A DNA stretch of 64,000 nucleotides from JASMTM01 sp046483075 (GCA_046483075.1 JAWODV010000073.1:1-64000), one strand, 5' to 3'; counted from the stretch's first letter, positions 1 through 9,022 are shown. Made by a program: numbers and translations. The notes: generated by a model from the letters alone, not told the origin.

Positions 1-1
1 C

Positions 2-172
2 TTCGCCAGGATCCTGGCCGAGGCCCCCATAGAAGAGCCCTATAAATCAATTGCTGCCTCCGTTCAGTTGGTGGCAGAGTGCATGACGGATACCGTGGAG
101 GAGCTCCGTGGGTTTTCACAGGTGAAAAACGGGGGAGGGCCTTCGGTACAGGTGCCATTTTCCCCTAAGTGA
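2..172 (+). CDS. Partial GC-rich open frame, unrecognised (C-terminal end)
   Basis: An open frame enters from the left edge and stops at TGA 170-172 (57 codons visible, ending VPFSPK). Codons up to about 150 are GC-rich with G/C third positions (gcc, ctg, gag, gtg), unlike any other gene here. It overlaps the end of the solute-binding protein frame on the other strand. I do not recognise the product. It may be the tail of a gene from a different organism joined here by assembly, or a transferred fragment. The last codons, from about 155, use sequence belonging to the neighbouring gene, so the true stop may differ. Confidence 0.35.
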   Translation, partial: FARILAEAPIEEPYKSIAASVQLVAECMTDTVEELRGFSQVKNGGGPSVQVPFSPK

Positions 173-1645
173 TGCAGCTAAGAACGTTGGCCACTGCACA
201 CCGTTTACGTTGACCTTGAATTTTGGATTGATCTGCTCAATATAGAATTTAAACATTTCGCAAACTGTCTGTCTGATGTCGTTACCTGTATTGTAGAGTA
301 ATGTGATTTCAAATCCATTTTCCCAGAGCTCGCCATCAAAGGCTTTCTTGAATTCTTCTGTTGCCCTTCTTAAGCTAAATTCCGGAATTGGTAATTCTTC
401 ACTGTATCCTAGATAACCAATTGGAAGATCTGTTGGAATTGGGTCTCCAAGTCCGTAAAGCACTTCATCAATTAGTACCTGGGCATTAAAGCAATGTCTG
501 AAGGCTCTTCTTACGTGAATGTCGCCGAAGAAGTCTCTTGGAATGCCTTTTCCATCGAGTTTTCCGCTTCCAAGATATTCACTATCTTCTGCAACTTCCC
601 AGTTCATAAAGAAGGTTGTTGTCTGTGCATTTGGATAACCCTCGATAACTCTAACGTCTTCAAGAGCTATAACCTGATCTCTGTACTGCACAGGGACATA
701 AACTATGTCAGCGTCCCCAGCCTCAAGCATGGCCTTTCTTGTGGAGTATTCATCAATACCCCAAATAATTACGTTCTCAAGTGGTGCTGGTCCCATCCAG
801 TAGTCATCAAATCGCTCGAGCGTTATTCTCTGCTGTGTTCGATCCCAATTAACTACCTTGTACGCACCTGAACCTGCATCCTGGTTATGTATAACTGTAT
901 CTCCCTGTGATGGATCATGGTATTTCCACCAGCCAGAAGGGTTACCGTCCCAGCCACCGAGTTCTGCTACATACTGGGAATCAAGAATTGCTGACCAACC
1001 AGCATAATGTGCAATAATCTGCATGAATGGTGCAAAAGGACCCTTCATGTTGAATACTACATTATCTCCATCAACTTCGACAAGTGGATCAATAACTTCA
1101 TTAAAGAAAGCAACAAGTTTGTTTGCCGCTTCTTCGCTTACTGCTTCTTTATCTGCATTAACAGCATCAGAATAAGCCATTCCACTGTAGTCTTCGAACC
1201 AGGTTTCTATAGAGCTGTAATCGCCACCGGAAAGAGCTTCAATGATCATCCACTGAGGTCCACCAGCCCTATCCTGTATCATACCTCTTTCGAAGGAATA
1301 CTCAACGTCATAAGGTGTAAGTTCATTTCCTGAATGGAATTTGATTCCCTTTCTGATAGGGAATATGTAAGTGGTACCTCCATCCTTAATAAGTCCGTTA
1401 TCAACTGTTGGTACCTCTGTTGAGATCATTGGAAGGAAATCTGTCAATGATTCTCCATCGTACCTTATAAGGTTATCGTAAGCATTCAATACAACCTCAC
1501 CGCTGGCTGTGTCATACATCCAGTGTGGGTCAAGTGTTTCAGGTTCACCAATAGTCAAATTAATAAACGTATCTGGATTTTCAACTTCGGCAAAAGCCCA
1601 AACTGCAACTAATACCGCAAGTAGTACTAAAAGTACCTTTTTCAC
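116..1645 (-). CDS. ABC transporter substrate-binding protein, family 5 (peptide/oligosaccharide type), C-terminus cut off
   Basis: Secreted or lipid-anchored solute receptor of a DppA/OppA-type ABC importer. GTG start at 1645 behind an AAGGGGGTG ribosome site. Residues 1-19 are a signal peptide (MKKVLLVLLAVLVAVWAFA). The mature part has family-5 hallmarks: GEPETLDPHWMYD, an FPIRKGIKFHSG segment and DVEYSFER. Thermotogota homologues often bind oligosaccharides rather than peptides, so the substrate is open. The family is usually about 550-620 residues. Here homology-like sequence runs to LAASLRGK (about base 158) and then becomes an unrelated tail (WHLYRRPSPVFHL) in GC-rich DNA. The gene is therefore broken by a junction, and no permease genes are visible. 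Confidence 0.85.
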   Translation of the reverse strand: MKKVLLVLLAVLVAVWAFAEVENPDTFINLTIGEPETLDPHWMYDTASGEVVLNAYDNLIRYDGESLTDFLPMISTEVPTVDNGLIKDGGTTYIFPIRKGIKFHSGNELTPYDVEYSFERGMIQDRAGGPQWMIIEALSGGDYSSIETWFEDYSGMAYSDAVNADKEAVSEEAANKLVAFFNEVIDPLVEVDGDNVVFNMKGPFAPFMQIIAHYAGWSAILDSQYVAELGGWDGNPSGWWKYHDPSQGDTVIHNQDAGSGAYKVVNWDRTQQRITLERFDDYWMGPAPLENVIIWGIDEYSTRKAMLEAGDADIVYVPVQYRDQVIALEDVRVIEGYPNAQTTTFFMNWEVAEDSEYLGSGKLDGKGIPRDFFGDIHVRRAFRHCFNAQVLIDEVLYGLGDPIPTDLPIGYLGYSEELPIPEFSLRRATEEFKKAFDGELWENGFEITLLYNTGNDIRQTVCEMFKFYIEQINPKFKVNVNGVQWPTFLAASLRGKWHLYRRPSPVFHL

Positions 1646-1694
1646 AAAAACACCCCCTTAGCAAAGATAAATTTTCAATAAAGTCACACAAAAT

Positions 1695-1723
1695 ATTATA
1701 ACCTATATCTCTGAAAATTCAAA
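1695..1723 (-). promoter_or_regulatory. Promoter of the solute-binding protein gene
   Basis: On the minus strand TTTGAA (1723-1718) and TATAAT (1700-1695) are separated by 17 nt, about 50 nt upstream of the GTG start. This is a good sigma-A-type match. The gene is divergent from tRNA-Val. Confidence 0.6.
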
Positions 1724-1780
1724 ACGGTTCCAAGTTTACGTTATCAGAATTTTCTAGCGCGGTAGAAAAAACCATGAAAC

Positions 1781-1809
1781 TTGACAAGCTCCGGACACGG
1801 TGATAGAAT
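1781..1809 (+). promoter_or_regulatory. Promoter of tRNA-Val
   Basis: TTGACA (1781-1786) and TAGAAT (1804-1809) with a 17-nt spacer. The -10 box ends 10 nt before the mature tRNA 5' end. Confidence 0.85.
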
Positions 1810-1819
1810 TCTTTTTGTC

Positions 1820-1894
1820 GGGTGCGTAGCTCAGTGGGAGAGCGCTTCCTTGACGAGGAAGAAGCCGTAGGTTCAATCCCTACCGCACCCACCA
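1820..1894 (+). tRNA. tRNA-Val (GAC)
   Basis: Cloverleaf read by eye: acceptor GGGTGCG/CGCACCC, D stem GCTC/GAGC, anticodon stem CTTCC/GGAAG around loop TTGACGA (anticodon GAC), T stem GTAGG/CCTAC with loop TTCAATC. The CCA end is encoded. The gene stands alone with its own promoter and terminator. Confidence 0.95.
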
Positions 1895-1895
1895 G

Positions 1896-1925
1896 TGGAG
1901 GAGAAAATTTCTCCTCCATTTTTTT
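1896..1925 (+). terminator. Rho-independent terminator after tRNA-Val
   Basis: A near-perfect hairpin TGGAGGAGAAA/TTTCTCCTCCA (1896-1918) is followed by seven T. It lies just before the stop of the convergent mannosidase gene. Confidence 0.9.
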
Positions 1926-1930
1926 ATGTT

Positions 1931-4900
1931 TTACTCAAAGATAAACGTGTATATTTTGAACGGTTCGTACTCAATTTCAATCTTCTTTTCCTCTAATATC
2001 AGTTCTTTTTCCTTTTCCTCAATGATATTTGCCAGCCAGACTTTCTTAAATTCAAAGTTGTTTAGCTTTATATTAACTCTACCTCTCGCTCCCAATGTTT
2101 CAGCAATACGTAGAATAAACCCACCTTTTTCACCACGCTTCAAAGCTAGTACTCTAAAATTCTCTTCACCAAGATCAATTAAGCGCTCATCATTTTGTGG
2201 ACTCCCTTCCATAACTACTAAAGATTTGTTCAACTGTTCAGCCTGTTCCATTGTGCTTAATACATTTTTTCTATTATGAGGATAAACTGAATATGTAAAG
2301 TTATGTTTTCCTTCATCTGCAAAAAAATGTGGAAACACGGGCGATCTCAATAAACTTATTCCCATGACATTTCTTGAACAGCTATGTCCATATTTTCCAT
2401 TATTGAGTAAACTTACTCCAAAACCTTTTTCAGAAAGATTTGCCCATCGATGTGCAACTGTTTCAAAACGGGCTTTTTCAAAATCTGTATTTTTATGGGT
2501 TGGTCTTTCAATGTAACCTGTACCGATATCATACTTCGCTTTTCTTGAAAGAACATTCACCGGAAAAATTGCTCTAAGAAGGCACTTTCGATGATGCCAA
2601 TCAATATCTGTTTTTATATCGAGCCTTTTTGAATTTCGGTCAAGTGTATATTCCTGAATGATTTCTGAGTTTTTTATCCTGTATTTCACTTTAACTGATT
2701 GCCTTATTTCACCGTTTTCTACTCTTTTAATTTCCTGAGCTTTAAGCTGTCTCCCACTTTTTTCGTAATCAACATCGATGTCCCAGGCATCCCATTTCGG
2801 TGGGACATCATCATATATGAATAACTTGTTCCCTGAATCTTCAAATACTTGCCTGTCAAGTTCTTTATCATACATTTTGATAGTTCCATCCTCATTGACA
2901 AAAACCTTAATGAAGTAATTTTCAAGAATGCGTTCATCAAAAGGGTAATCTCCAATTTTTTCAGGTTCCGCTTCTTCATTTATTAATAGCTTTATCGAAG
3001 AAAAGGGTTCAATCATTTCATCTCCGGAATACAACCATCCGTCTCCAGTTTTTTGTTTTTTTAACGCTTGTCCCTTTTCTGTGATCAGTCTTTTATAATC
3101 AATACCCAATTCAAAAAGAAGAGGGCGTGAATATGAACCAGGATTGAAAATTGTTATTGTTTTTTCATCATTATCTACAAATTTTGAAAATCCAGTATTC
3201 TTAATCTCTTCAGCCTTTTCTATTACTTCAGTCAATTCTTTTTCAGCAGTTTCATAAACTTCTTTTATTGATGATCCGGGTAAAATATCATGAAATTCGT
3301 TATGAAGCAAGGTTTTCCACAAATCATCAAGTTTATTCTGAACTGTTTTATTATCAATAAATAATGAGAATATTTCAGCAAGATAGATTTCATCTTCTGC
3401 CTTTTTATGCAGCATTTTTGTCCTTGACTGTGTAGTTAGTGTTCCTCTATGTAATTCAAGGTAGAGCTCTCCATCCCAAACAGGAAGATTATCCTTCAAC
3501 TTTTCTGCTCGTTTATAAAAATTAAGAGGGTCTTCATTTGATAGATCAGGAATACCGGGAAAATTTCTCATATGAAGAAAATTCTCAAACATCTCATCGG
3601 TTGGGCCTCCTCCACCATCTCCATATCCAAAGGTAAAAAGTGTTTCGGAAAATGTCGCCTTTTGACGGTAATTCTTCCAGGTATCAAAAATATCTTTCGG
3701 GATAATTTTTCCGTTGTATCCCTCATTGGGGTTTTCAAAACTATGATAAATGACTTCCGAGCCATCCAGCCCTCTCCAGATACAGATATCATAGGGGAAT
3801 TTGTTCTTCTCGTTCCATGTAAGTTTTGTTGTGAAAAAATACTGTATTCCTGCATCAGAGAGTATCTGGGGAAGCAACCAAGAAAAGCCAAAAACATCAG
3901 GTAACCAGGCTACTTCGCATTTTTTATTAAAATGTCTCTTAAAAAAGTGCTGTCCGTAAAGAAGCTGTCTTATCAAAGATTCAGGCGAAGGAATATTACA
4001 ATCACTTTCCACCCACATCCCACCTGTTATCAACCAGCTTCCGTTATTCACCTCTTCCTGAACCTTCTTAAAAAGTTCTGGAGATATTTCTTTAAGATCA
4101 GCATACATTTTTGCTGAAGACTGAATATACTTGAAGTCATTGTATTTATCGATCATTCTGAGAGCATTTGAAAATGTTCTGATAATTTTGTTTTTCGTTT
4201 CGCTAATGGGCCATAACCAGGCATAATCAATATGTGCATGACCTATCAAATTGATCTTGCCCAGTGGAGGAAATTTCTCTTTTATGGTAGTCATCTCATC
4301 GTTAAATGTTTTTCCTGCATCAACAATACTTTCCATAAGTTCTTCAGAGAAGTGGTTGCCCATTGCAGGTCTAAAATCCTCTGCATTCCAGACCCAGGAT
4401 ACTTCCTCTAATACTTCAGAATTATCATAGACGCTATTAAAGTAGTTTTCAGTATCCCGTGGAATTTCGATTTTTCTGAGCGTTTTATCCAGCACATTCG
4501 AAAGCAAATCCTTTAGGTATTTATTTTCCATTTCTTTCATCAACTCGTTTGCCAGGTAAAAACCACGAATGTTTCTTTTTATTAATTTGTTTTCGATGAC
4601 CAACTCTGCTTTTTCAAAAACCGGTTTTTTTACCCTCTGACCGAGTAAACCATGAGGTACGGTGCTTACCTCAATTATATGTTCATTGCCATCACTAAAT
4701 GATGATAGATCAAGTTCTTTGTGATGCTCATTTATTTCACCAAAAGGTTCTCCATCAATATAAACAAGGCTCTCTCCACCAAACCACGCTCTTAAACTGA
4801 CAATTTCATTATTCCCTATAACCGGTATTTTGACATTTTTAATAAATATCACAGATTTATAACTGGTGCTCCATCTTTCTCCAATCTCTATTTTTTTTGG

Positions 4901-5041
4901 GGACTTATTTGCGTTTTTTTCTTTGCTCACATAAAAAAAATCCCATTGCTTTAGCTCTTCTCTTGAAATCAAAACATATGGGAATATATCAGATATCATT
5001 CGACTAAATTTTGCATACCTTGCATCATAGCTGTCATACAT
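1931..5041 (-). CDS. Alpha-mannosidase, glycoside hydrolase family 38
   Basis: Retaining exo-alpha-mannosidase, 1036 residues, within the usual GH38 size of 800-1050. There is no signal peptide, so it is cytoplasmic. An N-terminal beta-rich domain (about 1-230) is followed by the catalytic domain. This has the zinc motif HAHIDYAWLW (H268, H270, D272) and WLPDVFGFSW, where D382 is the expected nucleophile and zinc ligand. A helical middle domain (about 530-610) and a large beta-sandwich C-terminal region follow. The ATG at 5041 is preceded by GGAGGA at 5051-5056. It probably trims mannosides taken up by ABC importers. The exact linkage specificity cannot be read from sequence. Its start is 14 nt from the stop of the upstream SprT-like gene, so the two are likely cotranscribed. 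Confidence 0.93.
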   Translation of the reverse strand: MYDSYDARYAKFSRMISDIFPYVLISREELKQWDFFYVSKEKNANKSPKKIEIGERWSTSYKSVIFIKNVKIPVIGNNEIVSLRAWFGGESLVYIDGEPFGEINEHHKELDLSSFSDGNEHIIEVSTVPHGLLGQRVKKPVFEKAELVIENKLIKRNIRGFYLANELMKEMENKYLKDLLSNVLDKTLRKIEIPRDTENYFNSVYDNSEVLEEVSWVWNAEDFRPAMGNHFSEELMESIVDAGKTFNDEMTTIKEKFPPLGKINLIGHAHIDYAWLWPISETKNKIIRTFSNALRMIDKYNDFKYIQSSAKMYADLKEISPELFKKVQEEVNNGSWLITGGMWVESDCNIPSPESLIRQLLYGQHFFKRHFNKKCEVAWLPDVFGFSWLLPQILSDAGIQYFFTTKLTWNEKNKFPYDICIWRGLDGSEVIYHSFENPNEGYNGKIIPKDIFDTWKNYRQKATFSETLFTFGYGDGGGGPTDEMFENFLHMRNFPGIPDLSNEDPLNFYKRAEKLKDNLPVWDGELYLELHRGTLTTQSRTKMLHKKAEDEIYLAEIFSLFIDNKTVQNKLDDLWKTLLHNEFHDILPGSSIKEVYETAEKELTEVIEKAEEIKNTGFSKFVDNDEKTITIFNPGSYSRPLLFELGIDYKRLITEKGQALKKQKTGDGWLYSGDEMIEPFSSIKLLINEEAEPEKIGDYPFDERILENYFIKVFVNEDGTIKMYDKELDRQVFEDSGNKLFIYDDVPPKWDAWDIDVDYEKSGRQLKAQEIKRVENGEIRQSVKVKYRIKNSEIIQEYTLDRNSKRLDIKTDIDWHHRKCLLRAIFPVNVLSRKAKYDIGTGYIERPTHKNTDFEKARFETVAHRWANLSEKGFGVSLLNNGKYGHSCSRNVMGISLLRSPVFPHFFADEGKHNFTYSVYPHNRKNVLSTMEQAEQLNKSLVVMEGSPQNDERLIDLGEENFRVLALKRGEKGGFILRIAETLGARGRVNIKLNNFEFKKVWLANIIEEKEKELILEEKKIEIEYEPFKIYTFIFE

Positions 5042-5055
5042 TTGATTATTTCCTC

Positions 5056-5379
5056 CTAATCTCTGTCAAATTCGTATTTGTTAGAAAGATTTTTAAATTC
5101 AGCAGAACGATGTTTGTAATCCTTGCCATTTATCATCAAATACCAGTGAGCAAGTTCATGAAGAATTGTTTTTCTCAATCTTGTTGAATCGTCAAGCAAA
5201 ACAGGAGAAAGTTCCATGCGTAATGGCATAATTTTTTCTCTGTCTTTTTTGTAAACGATACGACCTAGTGTTCTTTTTAGTCTGCTATTTAGTTTTATTG
5301 GCAAATCGAAAAACAGGCCAAACTCTTCTGCAGCCAGCGTTCTAACAAGGAATCTTAATTTTTTATGCTCTTCATCCAT
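5056..5379 (-). CDS. SprT-like zinc metallopeptidase (small)
   Basis: Protein of 107 residues with HELAHW (HExxH, residues 74-78) and a downstream KHRSAEF segment whose H90 fits the third zinc ligand of the SprT/zincin group. I use the ATG at 5379. A longer frame reaches 5583, but it would run through the promoter region and start of the divergent epimerase gene and has an uncharged, Cys/Phe-rich, non-protein-like N-terminus. The SD for ATG 5379 is weak. The gene precedes the mannosidase by 14 nt on the same strand. SprT-like proteins may act in protein quality control or DNA-protein crosslink repair. The role here is unknown. Confidence 0.7.
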   Translation of the reverse strand: MDEEHKKLRFLVRTLAAEEFGLFFDLPIKLNSRLKRTLGRIVYKKDREKIMPLRMELSPVLLDDSTRLRKTILHELAHWYLMINGKDYKHRSAEFKNLSNKYEFDRD

Positions 5380-5466
5380 ACTTAAAGAATAGCACGAACT
5401 TACAAAAAGGTGAAAGTTTTCTGTTATGATAAAATCTCTTTTGTAATTGAACTGGAGGTATAAATA

Positions 5467-6576
5467 ATGAAAAAGATAGCGATGATTTTCGGTACAAGGC
5501 CCGAGGCAATAAAAATGGCTCCTGTTTATCTGGCAATGAAAAAAACTGATTTCAAACCCGTTATTATTGCCACTGCCCAGCACAGGGAAATGCTCGATCA
5601 GGTTCTAAAATTATTTGATATTTCACCTGATTACGATCTAAATATTATGAGAGATAAGCAATCACTTTCCAGTCTCACCTCAAGGCTAATCTCTTCAATT
5701 GACAGTGTATTTAAAGAAGAAAAGTTTGATACGGCTCTGGTACAGGGTGACACTACTTCAACCTTTACAGGAGCCCTTGTGGCTTTTTTTCATAAATGTC
5801 CTGTTGGACACATCGAAGCCGGGTTAAGAACGAATAATATTTTCAGCCCTTTTCCTGAAGAAATTAACCGCAGATTATCCTCAACGCTTGCAAATTATCA
5901 CTTTCCTCCAACAAATAAAGCAAGAAACAATCTACTCAATGAAGGTATTTCCAATGAAAGGATACTAGTAACCGGAAATACTGTTATTGATGCACTAAAG
6001 TGGGTAATAAATAACAAAGATTACGATATGAAGCGTATAAGAAAGAATTTTGACCTTTTAGATAAAAAATATATTCTCCTGACTACCCACAGACGTGAAA
6101 GCTGGGGTAAACCCATGAGAAACATCATGAAAGCTGTAAGAGAGCTGCTCAACCAGGAAAAAGATTTACATGTAGTTTTTCCTGTTCATCTTAACCCATC
6201 TGTCCGTGAAGTAGTTTTTGAAGAGCTTAATGAAGAAGAGAGAGCAATCTTACTGGATCCTCTTGATTATCTACCTTTCGTTTCAGTAATGGAAGGATCA
6301 AAGATAATTTTAACTGATTCTGGAGGCATTCAAGAAGAAGGTCCTGCTCTTGGAAAACCTGTTCTTGTATTAAGAGAAACCACTGAAAGGCCTGAAGCGA
6401 TAGAATCGGAAACTGCCAAACTGGTAGGAACCTCAATCAAAAAGATAGTTGAAGAAACGACAGAATTACTTCATAACAGTAAAAAATATGAACGAATGGC
6501 TAAAACAATGAATCCCTTTGGTGATGGGAAAGCAGCGATAAGAATCATAGACTTTCTGAAAAAGAAACTGGTTTGA
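5467..6576 (+). CDS. wecB: UDP-N-acetylglucosamine 2-epimerase, non-hydrolysing
   Basis: Interconverts UDP-GlcNAc and UDP-ManNAc in the cytoplasm to supply surface polysaccharide synthesis. 369 residues, the typical length. Diagnostic segments are GTRPEAIK (9-16), QGDTTS (93-98), HIEAGLRT (115-122), FPEEINRR (129-136), THRRESWG (207-214) and TDSGGIQEEGP (283-293), as expected for the GT-B-fold epimerase with its allosteric UDP-GlcNAc site. The ATG at 5467 has GGAGG eight bases upstream. It stands alone, divergent from the SprT-like gene and convergent with the methylmalonyl operon. No polysaccharide cluster surrounds it. Confidence 0.93.
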   Translation: MKKIAMIFGTRPEAIKMAPVYLAMKKTDFKPVIIATAQHREMLDQVLKLFDISPDYDLNIMRDKQSLSSLTSRLISSIDSVFKEEKFDTALVQGDTTSTFTGALVAFFHKCPVGHIEAGLRTNNIFSPFPEEINRRLSSTLANYHFPPTNKARNNLLNEGISNERILVTGNTVIDALKWVINNKDYDMKRIRKNFDLLDKKYILLTTHRRESWGKPMRNIMKAVRELLNQEKDLHVVFPVHLNPSVREVVFEELNEEERAILLDPLDYLPFVSVMEGSKIILTDSGGIQEEGPALGKPVLVLRETTERPEAIESETAKLVGTSIKKIVEETTELLHNSKKYERMAKTMNPFGDGKAAIRIIDFLKKKLV

Positions 6577-6666
6577 TTAATATTATTCACACATTTAAAA
6601 GTTTCAGTTTATCTAATTATCTGAATTATATTTTGACTTTACACGAACAAAATATTTAACAAAAAG

Positions 6667-7119
6667 CTATTCCAGAACAACAATCACGTCTCCTGCATCG
6701 ACATTGTCTCCTTTGTTCACCTTTACAGTTTTGATCGTTCCGTCATAATCTGAAAGTACCGTGTTTTCCATTTTCATCGCTTCCATGAGTATTACTTTGT
6801 CACCACGATTAATTTTATCTCCCGGAGATACATAAATATCAAGAACTACCCCTGTCATTGGAGAGGTTATTTCTGTACCTTCTCCATTATCACTTTCTCC
6901 TGTTCTTTTTTCAGTCGAAGGTTTTTCATTATTATTTTTAACGTTATCCTTTTTTAGCCTTTCAGCAGATTCTTTTTGCTTTTCCTGTGTTTGAACCTGC
7001 TTTTTTACTGCTGTTTGTTTTTGTGATTTTTCATCTGTGGTTTTTGATTTATCTTTTATTTCTTCAACTTCAACGATGTATTCTTTGCCATCCACGGTTA
7101 CTTTGAAGGTTCGTTGCAT
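6667..7119 (-). CDS. Biotin carboxyl carrier subunit of a methylmalonyl-CoA/oxaloacetate carboxyltransferase complex
   Basis: 150-residue biotin carrier. A short N-terminal beta segment is followed by a charged Lys/Gln/Glu linker (about 22-80) and a lipoyl/biotinyl domain (about 83-150) with EAMKMEN, where K116 is the biotinylation site. The ATG at 7119 has AGGGAGG upstream and overlaps the stop of the restored OadG frame as TGATG, so translation is probably coupled. A GTG one codon upstream is the less likely start. It is last in the methylmalonyl operon and carries CO2 between carboxyltransferase subunits (the MmdC or transcarboxylase 1.3S role). Confidence 0.9.
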   Translation of the reverse strand: MQRTFKVTVDGKEYIVEVEEIKDKSKTTDEKSQKQTAVKKQVQTQEKQKESAERLKKDNVKNNNEKPSTEKRTGESDNGEGTEITSPMTGVVLDIYVSPGDKINRGDKVILMEAMKMENTVLSDYDGTIKTVKVNKGDNVDAGDVIVVLE

Positions 7120-7474
7120 CACTCTGCCTCCCTGTTTTCCAGAATGTTAAAGGTTTTCTTTGTTTCCAGCGACTTGCTGTTTTTTCATTCTTGACAGATT
7201 TTATTACAAAATCCCCATGTCCCATATACTGTGCTACCGCTGAAGTAATCACTGCAACCATTCGTGAAGTTAGCTCGCCAGATCTCTTAACATCTTTTTT
7301 TTCACTTTCATCTACAGCAGTCTTTTTTTCACTCTTTTTTTTGGAAATTTCTCCCGGTTCTTTTTTATCTTTAGAGAGAAATTTGCCCATTAATACGAAC
7401 AGAATTGCAAGAATAGTTAAAACACTGAAAACTACAATAAGTCCAAGTAGTGTAACCTGTAAGGTTTCAGACAT
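7070..7474 (-). CDS. OadG/MmdD-like small membrane subunit, apparent frameshift near the end
   Basis: One N-terminal membrane helix (about 7-31) followed by a charged Lys/Glu linker and a short C-terminal domain (MVAVITSAVAQYMG...FVIKSVK). This is the OadG family that anchors and assembles Na+-pumping decarboxylases. As read, the frame runs 49 bases past the start of the biotin carrier gene with an odd basic tail. Adding one A to the AAAA run (TTTT on the plus strand, 7154-7157) gives KTFNILENREAE and a stop at 7119-7121 that abuts the next start as TGATG. This looks like the real end. The indel may be a sequencing error or a true mutation. Confidence 0.8.
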   Translation of the reverse strand: MSETLQVTLLGLIVVFSVLTILAILFVLMGKFLSKDKKEPGEISKKKSEKKTAVDESEKKDVKRSGELTSRMVAVITSAVAQYMGHGDFVIKSVKNEKTASRWKQRKPLTFWKTGRQSDATNLQSNRGWQRIHR

Positions 7475-7483
7475 TAAATCACC

Positions 7484-9022
7484 TCAAAGAGGAATATTTC
7501 CGTGCTTTTTGTTCGGATATCCCTGAACCTTGCTCTTTGTAATCGAAAGAGCTGCTGCAATCTTCATTTTACTTTCTGCTGGTTCAATGACACCTTCAAT
7601 ATACCCTCTGGCAGCTGCTCTATAAGGGTTCCCAAAGGCTTCCCTGTATTCATCTATCTTCTCTTTTCTGGTTTGTTCCGGTTTATCGGAATTTTTAATT
7701 TCTTTTCTAAATATGATATTTGCAGCCCCTTCAGGTCCCATAACAGCAATTTCTGCTCCTGGCCAGGCATAAACAATATCTGCTCCTAGATGTTGACTGC
7801 CCATGGCAATATATGCGCCACCATAAGCTTTTCTTATAATAACAGTGATACTTGGAACGGTGGCTTCACTGTATGCATACAGAAGTTTAGCTCCGTGCCT
7901 TATTATCCCACCATGTTCCTGAGCGATACCTGGAAGAAAACCCGGGGTGTCAACAAAGGTCAGGATGGGTATATTAAAGCTGTCCAGAAAACGTATAAAC
8001 CTCGCAGCTTTATCTGAAGCATCAATATCAAGGGCACCAGCAAAAACAGATGGTTGATTTGCAACAATGCCCACAGATTGTCCGTTTATTCTGGCGAAAC
8101 CTACCACCATATTTCTTGCATAATCTTTGTGTACCTCAAAAAAATGCCCATCATCAACGATTTGTTCAATTACCCGATGGACATCATATGATTGTTTAGG
8201 ATTTTCTGGTACTATTTCATTTAGTATTTCGTTTTTTGCAAGCGGTTGTGATTCTTTTATTTCAGGTTCTTCTGCATTATTCTGAGGTATATATGATATA
8301 AGCTCTCTGACCATTTTCAAAATAGTTTCATCATCTTCAGCAGAAAAGTGTGCCACACCACTTTTTGTATTATGAACAGAAGCACCGCCAAGTTCATTCT
8401 TCCCAATATCTTCTCCTGTAACCGCTTTAATAACTTGTGGACCGGTGATGAACATCTGAGAAATCTCTTCCACCATGAAAGTAAAATCTGTTATCGCTGG
8501 AGAATATACAGCTCCTCCAGCGCAGGGACCTGAAATTACCGTGATTTGCGGTATAACACCAGAAGCCAGAGTGTTTCTGTAAAAGATTCCACCATATCCA
8601 TAAAGAGAATCCACACCCTCCTGGATTCGAGCACCCCCGGAATCGTTAATACCAATAATAGGGATACCCATTTTCACTGCTACATCCTGTATCTTCATTA
8701 TCTTTTTTGCATGCATTTCTCCCAGTGATCCGCCCTGGACGGTAAAGTCCTGAGAAAAAATAGCAACATTTTTGCCTTCTATTCTGCCAACCCCGGTTAT
8801 AACGCCATCACAAGGGAATTCTTTTTTTTCAAGTCCGAAGTTCACCGATCTATGTTGAACAAACTTATCGTATTCTTCAAAACTTCCCTCATCACACAAC
8901 AGAGTGATACGTTCTCTCGCAGTCAATTTATTGCGGGAATGCTGTTTTTCTATTTTTTCGTCACCGCCACCCTTTTCAATCTTTTCACTGCGTCTTCGGA
9001 GTTCTTCAATATTGTCACTCAA
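7484..9022 (-). CDS. mmdA: Methylmalonyl-CoA/propionyl-CoA carboxyltransferase (MmdA / transcarboxylase 12S type)
   Basis: Biotin-dependent acyl-CoA carboxyltransferase that moves CO2 between methylmalonyl-/propionyl-CoA and carrier biotin. About 512 residues, the normal length, with two crotonase-like halves. Visible motifs include GGSLGEMHAKKI, the oxyanion-hole region NDSGGARIQEG, GPCAGGAVYSPA in the N half, and FVDTPGFLPG and KAYGGAYIAM in the C half. I choose the TTG at 9022 (MSDNIEELRRR) because GGAGG at 9031-9035 sits eight bases upstream. The GTG at 9031 overlaps the SD. It lies after the epimerase gene and before oadG and the biotin carrier. Sequence alone does not separate decarboxylase from transcarboxylase use. 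Confidence 0.9.
   Translation of the reverse strand: MSDNIEELRRRSEKIEKGGGDEKIEKQHSRNKLTARERITLLCDEGSFEEYDKFVQHRSVNFGLEKKEFPCDGVITGVGRIEGKNVAIFSQDFTVQGGSLGEMHAKKIMKIQDVAVKMGIPIIGINDSGGARIQEGVDSLYGYGGIFYRNTLASGVIPQITVISGPCAGGAVYSPAITDFTFMVEEISQMFITGPQVIKAVTGEDIGKNELGGASVHNTKSGVAHFSAEDDETILKMVRELISYIPQNNAEEPEIKESQPLAKNEILNEIVPENPKQSYDVHRVIEQIVDDGHFFEVHKDYARNMVVGFARINGQSVGIVANQPSVFAGALDIDASDKAARFIRFLDSFNIPILTFVDTPGFLPGIAQEHGGIIRHGAKLLYAYSEATVPSITVIIRKAYGGAYIAMGSQHLGADIVYAWPGAEIAVMGPEGAANIIFRKEIKNSDKPEQTRKEKIDEYREAFGNPYRAAARGYIEGVIEPAESKMKIAAALSITKSKVQGYPNKKHGNIPL

Noticed and set aside
1719..1919. 66-residue minus-strand frame with a GAVGIEPTASSSS-like stretch
   Set aside because: It is the well-known antisense translation of a tRNA gene (tRNA-Val), not a protein.
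5380..5583. N-terminal extension of the SprT-like peptidase to 5583
   Set aside because: It would cross the divergent wecB promoter, SD and start, and its composition is unlike a protein. The ATG at 5379 is used.
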